Part shown: piece after piece, positions 11,401 through 24,300 of the stretch
How positions within the stretch are numbered: position 1 is the stretch's first letter
How the letters are laid out: the number at the start of each line of letters is the position of its first letter
NCBI GenBank assembly: GCA_029717555.1
Contig: JAMDHS010000049.1
Coordinates: 100,270 to 164,269 of the forward strand
DNA from: Peribolospora baueri
Taxonomy: Eukaryota > Basidiomycota > Peribolosporomycetes > Peribolosporales > Peribolosporaceae
Direction: 5' to 3'
DNA: 64,000 nucleotides
Translations under genes and position numbers: made by a program
The notes under the pieces: generated by a model
What the model saw: only the letters and a program-made list of their open reading frames with translations
Databases searched by the model: none
Told to the model about the DNA's origin: nothing

Positions 11401-14313
11401 GCATCTCACCTTCCACTGCCCCTTGACATCGTACACATTCGCCTGTCCACCAAGCCTACCCTCAGTGCCAACTTCAAGGGAAACGCGAATAACCTCATCC
11501 GAAAGCGTCTTGAGTTGTCGAACCATGTTATTGACCGTCATCTTCAAGTCCAACATCTCTCCTTTGACGTCGACGGTAATAAACTCTGTAAGTTCGCCCT
11601 CGGCCACACATTTTGTTACCCTTGCGATCTCTCGTACTTGAGAGGTCAGATTGTCGGCCATCTTGTTCACCTATTGGAGCAGTTAAAAAAAAGGGAGTCA
11701 GCCATGTCCCCGTGACGAAAACGACGGGCAGCTTGGGGGGCAAATCACATTCTCCGTCAAGTCTTTCCAAGTGCCTTCGACGTTCGGTACGTGAGCCTGT
11801 CCGCCCAGTTTTCCGTATGTTCCGACTTCCATAGACATTCGAATGACCTGTTAAGAAGAAGAAAAAAAAAAGCCGGGTACTGACTGACGGTCAGCTGTAC
11901 TGTACACAGCAGCGGTGGGCTTGTGATGGGACGGGACGACGCACCTCGCTGGCAAAGATCCTGAGCTGACCGACCATCGAATTGACGGTTTCCTTGAGCG
12001 TCGCCATCTCACCCTCGACCTCAATGTCGATGGTCCGCGTGAGGTCGCCCTTGGCGACGGCCGTCGTCACCATTCCGATCGAACGCACTTGGTCCGTCAG
12101 GTTCAGACACATCCGGTTCACCTGCGATGCGAGGGTGAAGGAGAGCGAAAGAAAAGCAAAAAGGAAATGAGCGGGATGAAGAGAAGGGAACACGACGACA
12201 GGCTCCGGCTCGGCTCACGTTAACCGTCAATTCCTGCCAGACACCCTGCACGCCGGGCACGTGAGCCTGACCTCCAAGCTTTCCCTGACTTCCGACTTCC
12301 TTGGACACGCGAGAGACCTCGCTAGCAAAGATACGTAGCTGTCCGACCATCGAGTTGACGGTGTCCTTGAGCGTCGCCATCTCGCCTTCGACTTCGATGT
12401 CGATCGTGCGCGTTAGGTCACCCTTGGCCACGGCTGTGGTGACCATGCCGATCGAGCGCACTTGGTCGGTTAGGTTGAGACACATTCGGTTCACCTGCGA
12501 GGGTGAGGAGAGCGAAAGAAAAGAAAATCAAAATGAGCGGGATGAAAGGAAGGGAACACGACGACAGCGCTCCGCTCACGTTGACCGTCAATTCCTGCCA
12601 GACACCTTGCACGCCGGGGACATGTGCCTGTCCTCCAAGGTTTCCCTGACTTCCGACCTCCTTGGAGACGCGAGAGACTTCGTTGGCAAAGTGACGGAGC
12701 TGGTCGACCATGACGTTGATGGTAACCTTGAGGTCTAGTATCTCACCGTCGGCCTCGACGTCGATCTTTTTCGACAAGTCTCCTCTGGCGACGGCTTTGG
12801 TGACGAGGGCGACGCCGCGGACCTGGTTGGTGAGGTTGGCGGCAAGACGGTTGACGACGTTCTTCAGCTCCTCCCACCGGCCTTCCATGCCCTCCACCTC
12901 GATCTGGCCGCCCAGCTTGCCCTGGGTGCCGACCTCGAGGGAGACACGAGTGACCTCTGCGGCGAACGTGCCCAGGCGGTCGACCATCTGGTTGATGATG
13001 TCCTTGAGCTCGACCATGACATGGCCCTGCACGGGCACGGTGATCTTTTGAGTGATGCGCTGGGAGAGATCACCAAAGGCGACAGCCTTGCAGACGCGCG
13101 CAATCTCCTGCACCTGCGCCTTGAGGAGGCGGAGCTCCTCGCTGGCGGAGAGGCCGCTCTCGTCAGAGTACTTTTCGCACGCCTCCACGGCCAGTTCCGG
13201 TCCGATTTGGCCGTTGCCGGCGGAGAGGAGGACGGGCCCCTCGGTGCTCATGCCGAGCGGATAGGAGAGCGGGTACTGGGAGGACTGCGGGTGAGCGTCG
13301 GAGACCGGGTAGGGCGGGAGGCCGCCAAACTCCCTTCGCCTCTTGGTGGCGGAGGAGGAGGCGGAGGAGAAGGAGCCGTGGCTCGAGCCGGGGCTAGTGC
13401 CGCGGTGGTCATGAGTGTGGGCCGCCTCGAGGGTCGCCGCGCGGTCCTCTGCCTTCCAGAGACGCTTGACGAGCCGGTTGAGGGCGTCTTCGACGACGTC
13501 CATGCGCGGGTCATAGTCGAGCCCGTGATAGTAGGGCAAGGGAAGAGCGAGTGGCGAGGAAGCGTGCCCGGGGACGGTGGCGGCGTCGTCGACGCCGTTG
13601 GGTCGCTTGACGTGGTCATGCGAGTCGGCGGCCGTGGCGGCCTGACGGTCGTCGGTGATCGTCTCCGTTTTGGCCGTCGCGGCCTCCTCTGTCGGCGGCG
13701 GGGCGTCTGGATCGGGGACGTCGGTGTCGAGCACCTTGGTGCCTTGCTCATCCTCGTCGAGCATCTTGGTGCCCTGCTCATCCTCGTCCTGTATGTCGAC
13801 GCGAATGAGGCCGGCGCGGATACCGGCCTCTTCGGAGTATTTGTCGTGCTCGCGCTCGAACGAGGTGCCTGCGGAAGTGGGCGGGTCTGAATCCGGGGTC
13901 AACAAGGGCGTTGGGGGCAGGGAAGGTGGACGCACACGATCGGCGTCTGGGTGCGGTGGATTTGATTGACGTCGGCCGCCGCCGCCGCGGCCGACGACGA
14001 CGCTGGCGGGGGTGATGGGGAGAGAAGACTCGCCTTTGCCAAGTGGCGGGCGCTCGACGGGCATGGACGGAGGGGGCCCATGGTGGTAAGTTTGGGAGGA
14101 GGAGGAGGACTTGCGGAAGGCGGAGGAGGAGAAGGGGGAAGGGGAGAAGCGGGAGTCGGGGGAAGATGCCTCGACGGCGAGGAGGAGGGAGGCGAGGTGG
14201 TCGAGGAAGTCGGCGGGGAGGGGGTTGGGCAAGGGTGCGGTGGTGGCGCGGGGGGCGTACGGGGAGGAGAGGTGGGTCCTCGACGGCCCGGCGGTGGCGA
14301 CGTCGGCGGCCAT
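8425..14313 (-). CDS. NIK1: Group III (Nik1/Os-1 type) hybrid histidine kinase with HAMP repeat array
   Basis: Cytosolic two-component kinase of the HOG osmo-stress pathway; this family is the target linked to phenylpyrrole and dicarboximide fungicides. It starts at the ATG at 14311-14313 and has about 1,600 residues in roughly twelve exons. Order: a disordered Ser/Pro N-terminus of about 350 residues; eight HAMP-type units (cores such as [14 protein letters not shown] and [13 protein letters not shown]); an H-box with [10 protein letters not shown]; an ATPase domain with [19 protein letters not shown] and [13 protein letters not shown]; then a receiver domain spread over small 3' exons ([19 protein letters not shown] with the phospho-acceptor Asp, [19 protein letters not shown]). 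It stops at 8425-8427. HAMP units 3 and 4 come from a tandem exon duplication. No transmembrane segment is seen. Exon borders at the receiver end are approximate. Confidence 0.93.
8946..8963 (+). repeat. Poly-A run inside a histidine kinase intron
   Basis: A run of about 17 A (poly-T on the coding strand) lies within a small intron between receiver-domain exons. It probably serves as the polypyrimidine tract of that intron. Confidence 0.7.
11946..12579 (-). repeat. Tandem exon-plus-intron duplication in the HAMP array
   Basis: The coding exons at 12494-12219 and 12121-11946 encode the same peptide apart from one Asp/Glu change ([10 protein letters not shown] versus [10 protein letters not shown]), but differ at many third codon positions. 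The introns preceding them, 12579-12495 and 12218-12122, also align closely: both contain GTCGTCGTGTTCCCTT, TCATCCCGCTCATTT and CTTTCGCTCTCC. The intron match is at least as strong as the match at synonymous sites. Confidence 0.8.
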
Positions 14314-14871
14314 TGGGGGCGGGGGATGAGGGGGGAGAAGTGGAGGCCTTAGGATGAGAGATGGCGTCGATGGCGATGAACAGGACAGGTCTACTTGGTG
14401 AGTGAGGGGGGAGAGATATCTACGGCGGGGCCGGGGCGAGGGCGGAGCGAGCCGGCGGGTGGTCTAGAGACGGAATGCCGGTTCGGGAGGAAGGAGGCAA
14501 AGGGGATGATGGTAGAGGAGGGCGGCGGCGGGGAAGGGGGGTAGGTGATGATGATGATGATAAGGTGGTGGTGGTGGTAGCGGTGATGGAGATGGTGTGG
14601 TAGTGGTGGTAGTGGTGGTGGTGACGATGATGGAGATGGTGATGGTGATGGCCGCCGTCGTCGTCGTCACCGCACAGACGGACGGAGGTGGCGGGGCGAG
14701 GAGAAAGGCGGATGGAGAAGGGGGCCGTGCAAGGTGAAGGTGAGAGAGAGGGAGAGAAAGAGGAGAGAGCGACGGCAGTGGATAAAATGCCGGTGCCGAG
14801 TTGGGCCGAGCTTGGCGTCGGGGTATAGACGCGCCGCGCAGGCAACAGGCAGCAAGAAGGCACTCCCTCCC

Positions 14872-14898
14872 TCCGTCCGTCCGTCCGTCCGTCCGTCG
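14872..14898. repeat. CCGT microsatellite
   Basis: Six to seven perfect CCGT units. The same motif recurs near 39820-39838 and, as its complement, at 40485-40502, so this tetranucleotide is favoured in the genome. Confidence 0.8.
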
Positions 14899-15934
14899 TA
14901 TGCGCTCCAGAGAGGGGAAGGGGAAGGAGAAGGGAGGCGAGAGGAGGAGAAGGAGAAGGAGGTCGAGAGAGGGGATAAAGGTTGGGATGGGATGGAGGAA
15001 GGGAGAGAGAGAGAAAGCGAGTACGAGGCGAGAGGGGCGAGGGAGAAAGAGGGAAGAAATCGCGCGGGGGAAAGCGGGAAAGCAAAAGCGACGGGCGAGG
15101 ATAGGCTAGGCGAGGAGACCAGACAAGACTAGGAGACGAAACAAGAGGGGGCCGATAATCCTAGACAAGAGGCGTCGAATCGTTGGACCAGCAGCGAGGC
15201 ATCGAATTGAACCGGAGCGGACGGGGATGAGAATGGACTAGAGAAGGGGGACCAGAAACGGCGGATCGCAAATAGCCCACGCCGGAGCGAGGGAGCGCAA
15301 GAAAGAAAGAGGATATGGATATGGATATCATACGAACAAGAAAGAAAGAGGCAAGACATAGACATGGATACGATATGGATTCGGATACGAGCCCGAGCCC
15401 AACGCATCGGCGCGACCGGCCAAGGCGAGGCCGAGCGAGACACAGAAAGACTACAGACTGAGAGAGACAGACTCTTTCACCTCCCTCTCCATCGTCGCCC
15501 CCCTCCAAACCGCCCACTCGGTCTGCAAGCCAGAGCAGATTCCATCAGCATCCTCCTCGCCAGCCTAGCTAGCGTCTCGCTAACGCAGCCAGCCGTGCGG
15601 TAGTTACTCTAGTTAGTCGGCGCACTCTGCTCGCATCCCACAGATGACGTCGTCGTCGTCGTCGTCCTTCCTCCTCGCCCCATCTCATTCGCACTCCACC
15701 CTTTTCATCCTACCCACCCACCCTCCCTCCCATGGCCGCCGGCCTCCACATCGTTGCTGCGCTGCGGCAGGCGCCCGTCCATGCTCGCCGCAGTAGACAT
15801 AGACAGACAGACAGATAGACAGACCAGACCTCTGACCGTCCGTGGCCTTGGCCTACTTCATGCCCGTGCACGTCCTTTCCTTAGCCGTCCGCCGATCTCG
15901 CACAGCCATATATGGACAGACAGACAGACAGAGC

Positions 15935-16020
15935 AGGCGCAGGCGCAGGCGCAGGCGCAGGCGCAGGCGCAGGCGACACAGACACAGACACAGACACAGA
16001 CACAGACACAGACACAGACC
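15935..16020. repeat. Compound hexanucleotide repeat (CAGGCG)n-(ACAGAC)n
   Basis: About seven CAGGCG units run directly into about seven to eight ACAGAC units. Both are multiples of six, so any frame through it is open and gives dipeptide repeats. It lies in non-coding DNA upstream of NOT4. Confidence 0.85.
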
Positions 16021-16865
16021 CAGACCGGAAAAGACGAGAGGAGATGAAAGAAACGAGACAGACTAGCAAAGAAGCATCGAAGCCAAGGAAGCAACGAAAG
16101 CAAGGAATCGACGCACCTCTCCTCAAGTCGTCGCCTCTCCATCCTGAGTCTTGTCATCGTTATCATGTCCTGTCCTCTTCTCTCCTCTCTTTTCTTCCTC
16201 TCCTATCCTCTCTCCTCCTCTCTTCTCCTGTCCGCCCGCCCGCCCGGCGCTTCTTGCACCGACGCCTCCTCTTCCATCTCCCGCACTCGAACGTGTAAAT
16301 ACCCTTCCTCCCACAGACTCGCCCCCAATCGAATCCACTCGATGGCCAGCCCACACCGCTCACGATCGCCCGACGTAAGCGTCGATCTCCAACGCTCGAC
16401 GTAAGCGTCCATCCCCGACGCGTCCCTCCTGTACTCGTCGTCGTTCATTTCGACCGAGTTAGGGTTACTCCTCCTCCGGTCCCTCTCGCTCTCGCTCAAC
16501 CAACCATCCATCCCTTCATCGTCCTCCAAACCCCCATCCTTCCCTTCTCCCCTTCTTCAACACCCCTTTCCTCTTTGTTCTCCCCACTCCACTCGGTCCA
16601 AACACACCTAGCTACCATCTCTGCGGCCCTTCCTTGGCCTTCATCCCATCCGGCCCATACGCCGACCAGCCTCCCATCGGCCGTCCGCCACCGTCCGCTG
16701 GCCCCCGTCCCAACACCCAACTCGGCTCACCACTCCCACCACCGACACCGATCTCGTTCGTCCCTTCTACCTCACCGCCTCCCTGCCATCGCTTCCTCTT
16801 TCTCCTCTTCCCCCAAGCCCCGATTACTCCCAACCCTCCTGCTCAACCACCCACGCAGCCAAGCC

Positions 16866-19800
16866 ATGCCAAAGCACTCCGCCGCCGCACACCCTCTTTC
16901 CACCTCCAACTTTCCCTCCCTCGGCGCCGTCGGCTCCTCTTCCTCTTCCTCCTCCTCCGCCCCCACCGCCACCGCCACCGCCGCCGCCGCCGCCGCTATG
17001 GGCTCGCATGCCAACGGCACCGGCGCAGGCGCGGGGGGTACACCGGCCGCCAACGGCTTGCCCCCTCCGCCCGCCAAGTGGGACGTGTCGCAGGCGCAGA
17101 TGGCCGGCTTGCAGGATGCTTACTGGTCCGACGAAGAGGTGAGTTCAATGGCGATCGATCAGAACTGTTTTTTTTCTTCGTCTTTCTTTCCTTTGTTTCG
17201 GATCGACCATTCGTTGGGGGGCCGCTTTCCTTCCCCCTCTTCCCCCTCGGTGGCGCAGCAAACCCTGGCCGCAGGGGCGCATCTGCCGGAGAGCCGATCG
17301 GCGACCCGACCAGAGCTCGTGTCGAGGTCTCCGCGGGCGATGGATGATGGCCTCGACGTGGGAGACGGAGAGTTCGACCAACCGCTGACGAAGCTTTCTT
17401 TATCTTGCGCTCTCACTCAGGAGGACAACGAATGCCCGCTATGCTTGGAAGAGATGGACATCTCGGACACCAACTTTAAACCGTGCCCTTGTGGATACCA
17501 GGTGCGTCCAGCTTTTTTTCCTCCTTCTTTTTATCCCTTCATCGCCCTGACCCGTACCTCCGGTTTCAACGTCCCCCAAGATATGTCGTTTCTGCTGGCA
17601 TCACATCAAAGAGAACCTCAACGGTCGCTGTCCAGCCTGCCGACGCCTCTATTCCGACCAGGCCATCGAGTTCAAGCCCATGACTGCCGACGAGTGAGCA
17701 CATCTCGTTCTGTTTCGACTCGGTGCCCTGGCCGCCGATCATTTACACTCTCTCCTCCCGCCACTCAGGATCAAGAAGCTGACGCAAGCGAAAAAGCAGA
17801 AGGAACGCGAGAAGAAGGAGCTCGAAGCGATGAATCGGAAGCACTTGGCCGAAGTGCGGATCGTGCAGAAGAACCTGGTGTACGTCGTCGGCCTCAGTCC
17901 CAAGCTCACCAAGGAGGAGCATCTCCCTGCGCTTCGGAGCAACGAATATTTTGGGCAGTACGGCCGGATCGCCAAGATTGTGATCAACAAGCGATCTGCG
18001 CCGTCGACGTTGATGATGGGCACGTCAGAAAGCCAAGTGGGCGTCTACATCACCTATCACCGAAAGGAGGACGCGGCGCGGGCGATCGTCGCCATCGACG
18101 GCAGCAGCTACGACGGCAAAGTCATCCGAGCCAGTTACGGTACGACAAAGTACTGTACAAACTATCTTCGAAATCAGCCTTGCACGAACGCCAACTGCAT
18201 GTACTTGCATGAACCTGGTGAGGACGGCGATACGTTTACCAAGGAAGACTTGGCTACGCTGTGAGTTTCTCTTTCCTTTTCGTCCGTCGCCTCGCCTCTC
18301 CCGTCATTCTGGCCTCCGCCGGCTGATCGCGTGTCCCGGCTGGCTTGACAGGAAACACGCCATGAAGGACACGGAGCACAAGTTCAAGCCTGCGCCTTCA
18401 GCCGCTTCCGTTAAGAAGCTCCACGAGGACGCGGCCGAGGCGTCTGCACTGCCGAAAACGGCATCATGGGCATCAACAAACAAGCCAGCCAGCCAGCCCA
18501 CGACTCCGATCTATCCCAACGGGCCAGGCCTCCCCAATTTGTCCGGCGCCCGCGCCCCCCGAGCGCCGGTCGGAAAAGCCGTGCAGGCCCATCAGCAGCA
18601 GCTCAGTGCGAAGCAGATGCACCAGCAGCACTTCCCTCCGCCAACCACTTCCGGGCCCCTACCACCCGCCGCCGCCGCCGCCGCCAAGTCCAAGGCCGCA
18701 CCTCTGCAGATGGGACGGAAACGATCGACGTCCGTCGCCATGGCTTCACCGGTCAAGTCTTCCTCGTCTGCCGTCGCGCAGCAGAAGGGCCGTACAGCTT
18801 CTGGTCCAGCACCGAACGAACCAGCGCTGTCTTCTTCGACCCCGGCTCCTTCCTCTACGTCCGCTGCTGCTCCCGCCTCGACGACGCCCACCAAGGCTTC
18901 TGGCGCCGGCGCCGCTCCCCCAGGTCTCTCGGGTTCGAAACAGGCGCTGACAGCCAATCCATCTTCGTCGTCGTCCGTCTCCGCTCGCGCGCCTTCACCG
19001 TCAGCGGAGCAAGAAACCGCTGCTGCCCCGGCTGCAGAGTGTGCGCCTCCCACATCACCGTCCAAGTCGACATACCAGGTGTCTTCACAGGCACAAGCTC
19101 TGCTGGATGATCTCAAGGCGCGCCGCGAGGCGGAGCCGGATCTTCCGAATCCGAGCCCCTTCCCGGACTTTGATCACACCTTAGCTTGTTTCCAGAACGG
19201 CGGCGATTTCAGCTTCACCCTCAACATTCCCACTTCTTCGTCGTCGTCCGGCTTGAAAGGGGGGAATGGCGGTCAGGACAACGCTTTGGATGGGTCAGAA
19301 CCGTCGACGGCGACGACGACAACAACAACGACGACGGCAGCAGGCCCAGGCAACATTCACAACAACCCGCCGCCAGGGATCATCGCAGCGGGCGCCGCGT
19401 TCTCAACGTTGGGAGGAACGCCGCCGCCGGGCTTTGCGGCGTTGCGCGCCGTCGGTTCACGAAGCGCGTCTCCGTCGCCGTTCTCCTACTCGTACTCTGG
19501 TTCCTTTGACCCGTTCTCGGAATCGGCGGGCACGTCGATCAACTCGCCCTTCTCGTCGATCGACGAGATGCAACGCACCTTGACCTTGGACGCACGGCGT
19601 ACCGGAGGCGACGAGGCCACAGAGCCTCCCGACGCCGACGGCCCGAGCATGGGCGGCAGAAAGTCATCGAGGTTTGACTTTGCGAGGAGGAAGAGCTCCA
19701 GCTCGTCTGCACAGGCTTCTGGCACTTTGTTTGCCTCGAGCTTGACCGGCCTCACCAGCATGGCGGCGGCCAACTCTCCACACTCGTCCATCCAGCACGT

Positions 19801-20922
19801 CTTGTACGGCTCTTCGTCGTCGCCCGACTTGTACACCACCGGTCCGCTCCAGAGGCAAAAGTCTCTCGCCGATCTCTACGGCGAGGCGGCCTCGGCGGCG
19901 GGTGGCGGCGAGCCTCTGTCTGTGACCAAGGACATGCGCGACGCTTTGGGCATCGGCGGTGGTGGTGGCGGAGACCAGACTGGACTAGGCTGGAATGTAG
20001 GCGGTGGCGGCGGCCGGGACGGCATGATGATGGCCAACAACAACGGCGGGAGGCAGTCTCCCTACGCCGGCTTGCCGCCCAACCTCGGCCGTCAGCTCAT
20101 GGGCGGCGGCGCCGGTGGTGGCGGTAGTCAGCTACCGCCTGGCATTCCTCCTTCCATCTTCCGCGGCGCCAGCAGCACTCCCCCTCCGCCTGGTATCGTT
20201 CCCCGCACGCAGCAGACCCAGACCCAGTCCCAGTCCCAGTACGGAGAGCAGCAGCAGCAGCAGCGGCACAGTGGCGCTATTGGTGGTGGCACCCCGGCTT
20301 GGCTCGCCGAGCTTCAGCTCCAGCAGCAGCAACAGCAACAGGTACAACAGCAGCACCTGCGAATGGGCAGCGGCGCGTATGGCGGCGATAGCGGACACGT
20401 CCGCACCGGCTCCGGCATGATTGGCGGCAGTGTGAACGGCGGCGGTGGCTTGGGCAGGTCGAGCGATCCACTACTCGGGCAGATTCTTGGCATGGCCGTC
20501 GCTAACGGCTCCACCGCGGCGGCGGGCGCCCAAGGCTATGGTGCCGGTTACGGCGCCGGCGCTGGCGGCGCAGCGGCCAGGCAGAGTGGTGAGCATAGCG
20601 TCGTCAGAACTTGGGACGGAGGCGGGGGCGGGAGCTCCACTAGTTGGTCAAATGACTCACTCGTTCCTCCCATTTCGCTCTTCCCTCAGACCTCCCGTTC
20701 TTCGACCCAGCCATCATGTCCGTCTCCCGTCCATCCTCCATCACCGCCAACGCCTCGGCCGCCAACTTCCCCGGCTTCTCCTCCCACGTCGCCGTCCGCT
20801 CCTACCAGCAAGCAGCCGAGCCTTATCCTTCCGCCAACGATCAGAACGCCGCCGCCGCCGGCCTCGGCACATACTCTGGCCAGGGCATCAACGGACCCAG
20901 TTTGTATTCTAGCGTGGCCTGA
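16866..20922 (+). CDS. NOT4: CCR4-NOT complex E3 ubiquitin ligase subunit Not4
   Basis: RING E3 ligase of the CCR4-NOT complex, active in co-translational quality control and mRNA decay. Exons 16866-17138, 17421-17501, 17581-17693, 17769-18260, 18352-20588 and 20690-20922 splice to 3,429 nt (1,142 aa). The RING is C4C4-like: ECPLCLEEMDI, CPCGYQICRFCWHHI and GRCPACRRLY. A coiled linker (IKKLTQAKKQKEREKKEL) leads into an RRM (NLVYVVGLSPKL, FGQYGRIAKIV, GVYITYHRKEDAARAI), followed by a CCCH finger (CTNYLRNQPCTNANCMYLH). The remaining two thirds is disordered, with Ser, Gly, Gln and Pro tracts including GGGGGG and QQQQQQ runs. The last splice gives DLPFFDPAIM and a C-terminus ending LYSSVA. The start was chosen as the first ATG before the conserved N-terminus. 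Confidence 0.95.
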
Positions 20923-21393
20923 TTTGACCTCATCATCCCTCCTTCGGTCAACTTCTCTGTCTCCCCTCTCTTCCCTCCCCTCCCTTCCTCCATCTCACAC
21001 TCTGATTGTCGGACGGCCGGGCCCCTTTCTTTCGTTTTGCGGCCCAATATGGCAATTCCCATCTCAACCATTCTTCACCAGACCTGCCTTGCCTGCCTAA
21101 ACCGTTCCCTTTCGCGTGACTTCACGTCAGAACCACGGGGGGTTCCGTCTCCTAAGCGGCGAATGAGTAAAAGATGACGACGACGGCGGCGGCGGCGGGC
21201 GGCGTGTGCGATGCAATATTTTTTTTTTTTTTGCCAAGTTCAGTTCGAGCCACACGCACTCGTCGTGTCCATCCATCTATCGTACACGGACTCGACTCCC
21301 GCGCTATCCATCCTAGCCACCGCTCCTCCATCGTCCCTTTCTTCCCCTACCTACCTACCTACCTACACCTCCGCTCGCTCGCTTACTGGCTCG
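20923..21393. other. Convergent intergenic region
   Basis: 471 bp between the NOT4 stop and the stop of the minus-strand giant gene. It holds a T run at 21220-21231 and short ACCT repeats near 21350. No gene or RNA was recognised. Confidence 0.5.
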
Positions 21394-24300
21394 TCATGGC
21401 CCCTCTTCCCAAAGCGTGCTGGCAAACATCCTGACGAGCATGTTCCCATCCCTCTTCCAATCCCTCACCATCCCCACCTCTCTCGCCGCTATCCGCACCT
21501 CCCATTGCGTCTCGAACCGGCGGTACAGCTCCGCGGCGATCTGGTGTCGTAGAACACGCGCGGCCTCACGTACGCCGTAAGCGTCCGCGTCCGCGTCCTT
21601 CGGAGAAGGAGCGGCGAACCCGAGCGCCTCGTCGAGAGCTTCGTCCGGGTCGTACCGCTCCGGGGAGCAGAGTCGTCGGAGGATGGGGACGAGGTCGTCT
21701 GTGTAGAAACGCGCGCGCCCCAACTTGTCGGGCAAGACAGCGAGGAGAAAGGGTTGGACTGGCGCCGGTAGACGAACCATAGAGTCCACGAGCGAGCCGA
21801 GCTTCTTCGCGATGGGGCCATGGCGAGAGTCAGAGTCTCGGATCGCGCCGCCTGGGAGGTGCACCGGCCAGGGAAGGAGGAAGACCTGTGCGGCGAAGAG
21901 GAAGGACAAGTCAGACGGCAGGGCACCGCAAACCGCCAGGCCTGTTTAAACGGGACTCGGCCGCGGGCGGCGGCGACTCACCTTGATGCGCAACAGCGCG
22001 TCCAAATACAACAGCCGGCCATTCGCCACGTCGACCTGGTCTTTGGCCGTCGCGCGCATGGAGCGCGTAAGAGCACCTTCAAAGTCTTTTAGCAACGGCA
22101 CGACACGCTCTATCCACACCTTCGATCCCAAGTTGCCAGCCGCCGCACCCGCCCACTTCGTTCCGGTCCGGGACGTCTGGAGGAGGCCATGGTCGAGGAT
22201 CTGATCGAAGAAGAAGAGGTACCGGAGCTTGTAGGGTGCGTCGGAAGCAAAGAAGAGGTACTCTGGCCCCAGCGCGCGCAGTCCCAGGCGGCGGATGGAG
22301 TCCTGAAGGGCTCGCACAGTCAGAGGCGCATGTCTCATCCAGCTCGGCAGGGCAGCGTCATTGGAGTCCGAGGCCGCCGTGTCGGGGAGCTGGAAGGCTA
22401 CAGGATGAGCGAAGCGCCCCTGACGGAACGCTGTACTGATCGTTGCGGTCGTTTCCGTGCCCTCCGAGGTAGAGAGATCGGAGTTGTAGTGGTAAGTGCT
22501 GAGGAAGGTCTCCCCCTCGCTCGTGGTACGCCAGCCTTCTTCCTCCCTGTCAAGGGAAGAAAGGAAAGGCTCCACTTTGACCGCCTCGAAAGGCTCGAGA
22601 ACGCGACGCTCCAGGGTCGCCAGCAAGACGCTCCGCTCTGGAAGGAAGCGAGTCCAGTTTTGGAAAATTTTGCGTACCGTCTCCACGAGCCCATCCGGAC
22701 AGGGAAAGCTGAACTCGCGCTCTTCTTCACTAGCGCCGTGACGGACGAGGAAGGTCTTGAGCCAGCGAGAGTGGGACTGAGTTTGGAGCTTTACCACAGG
22801 CTCGAGTACCCGGATGACGTACCGTCGTCCGACGCCGAGCGACAAGCCTTCGGGATGCATTTGGAGGAGCGCGTCGGCGATCTGGTTCTGCAGATCCAGA
22901 GTCGGCATGCCTACCTCTCCTCGCTCCGCCTTGAGCCAGGTGCTCTCGCTCGGCTCGAAACCTCCGTTGCAGACGCCGGACAACCCGACAAATGATTCAA
23001 GCGATGTCCAAACGATCTCCGGGAGAAATTCTGCCGGGTGCGATGTGATGATCCGCTGAAGGCTTTCGATGGTCGCGACACGCACGCTGACGTGGGGAAC
23101 TTCCTCATAGAGTCGGACAGTGAGCCGGACCACCTCGTCAAGCGTCACGACGGGCCCCAGGCAGGGCAAAATCTGAACGAACGCCTTGAGTGTGGATACC
23201 TTGACAACCGGGTCGAGCTTCTCTCTCTCCTCATCCGTCTTCGCCGCTTTCCAAGCATCCGCTTGCAGACTCCACAAGGCCACGCAGTTGTCAATCCAGA
23301 GCTGCAGGGTGTCGCGCCCGACGGGAATGGGCAATCGTTTGAAGAGGCCTGGGTGAAAGACGTTCCGATGGAAGCTCGACAGAGCTGGAGATTTGAGGAG
23401 CTCCGTCACGAAAGAAATCGCCCAGGAAGCGTCGTCCTGCAAGGCGAGCGCCGACAGGAGCGGGATGTGATGCGCGCCCCGAGCAGCCATGACGGCCGAG
23501 TCCGATGCCGTTTCCCCCGGTTCACAGTAAGAGGAGAGGGTTTGGACGACGAGCGAGAACTCACGGGCAGGCAAAACATTCCTCCGCCCGGCGGTACGGA
23601 TAAGCGCCAGAACCGTGGGGCGCGTTAGTATGTTAAGGCTAACGCCAAAGTTGCCCGTGACACATACGCGCGAAGCGAAGGACAACTGGCGTCCTTGTTC
23701 CGCCAGACCCTTCGCAGCCTTCGACCAATCCCAGTTGCTCGCAGAAGGCGTCTTGGCGCGGTGACACTGAAGGGCGAAGCCAAGGAACAGCTCGACGAGA
23801 TCTCGACTGGCGAAGCCGGCCCTGACGGTGATGGCAAGACGCTTCAAGAGCACCGCATCTCTGTCGTCTTTCCGCGAAGGCCAGCCGTATGGCTTCGGGG
23901 GACAGCAAGAAAGGAGGTCGATCGAGCCGGATCGGTCGAAGCTCTCACGCACTTCCGAAGGTGAAGGGAGGACTGAAGGGAGCAAGTCCTCGCCCAAGAT
24001 GCGGATGTCAGAAATAAGGTCTGAGGTGTCCGCGCAGGAGAGGGAGTCGAGCAGCCACAGCCGATAATCCAATTTGTCATCGGAGACCACTGAAGGCCCG
24101 TAATGTTCCCACAATCGCTTGACCTTCGCCCGCCGCTCCCTCGGGCTCCGAACATCCTCGAGCCACCGGTTCAGGTCTGATTCGGCGCTGTCCTCCCACT
24201 GTTTTCGTTTTCCGAAAAGATATGACTGAAGAGCGTCCTTGGGTGGAAGGACGGCCGCCTCGAGGCGCTCGAATAGTACCGGCGAGATCTCGCGGAGCGA

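Larger units (their letters stand above)
14314..16865. other. Divergent intergenic region between histidine kinase and NOT4
   Basis: About 2.5 kb holding the 5' sides of two divergent genes. No coding exon could be supported. It contains a GGT/GAT-rich stretch (14540-14660), a CCGT repeat, a compound CAGGCG/CAGACA repeat and a CT-rich stretch (16150-16600) that fits a NOT4 leader. One TTAGGGTT sits at 16459-16466. The long open frame starting near 16575 that runs into NOT4 is regarded as leader, because the conserved protein begins at 16866. Confidence 0.55.
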
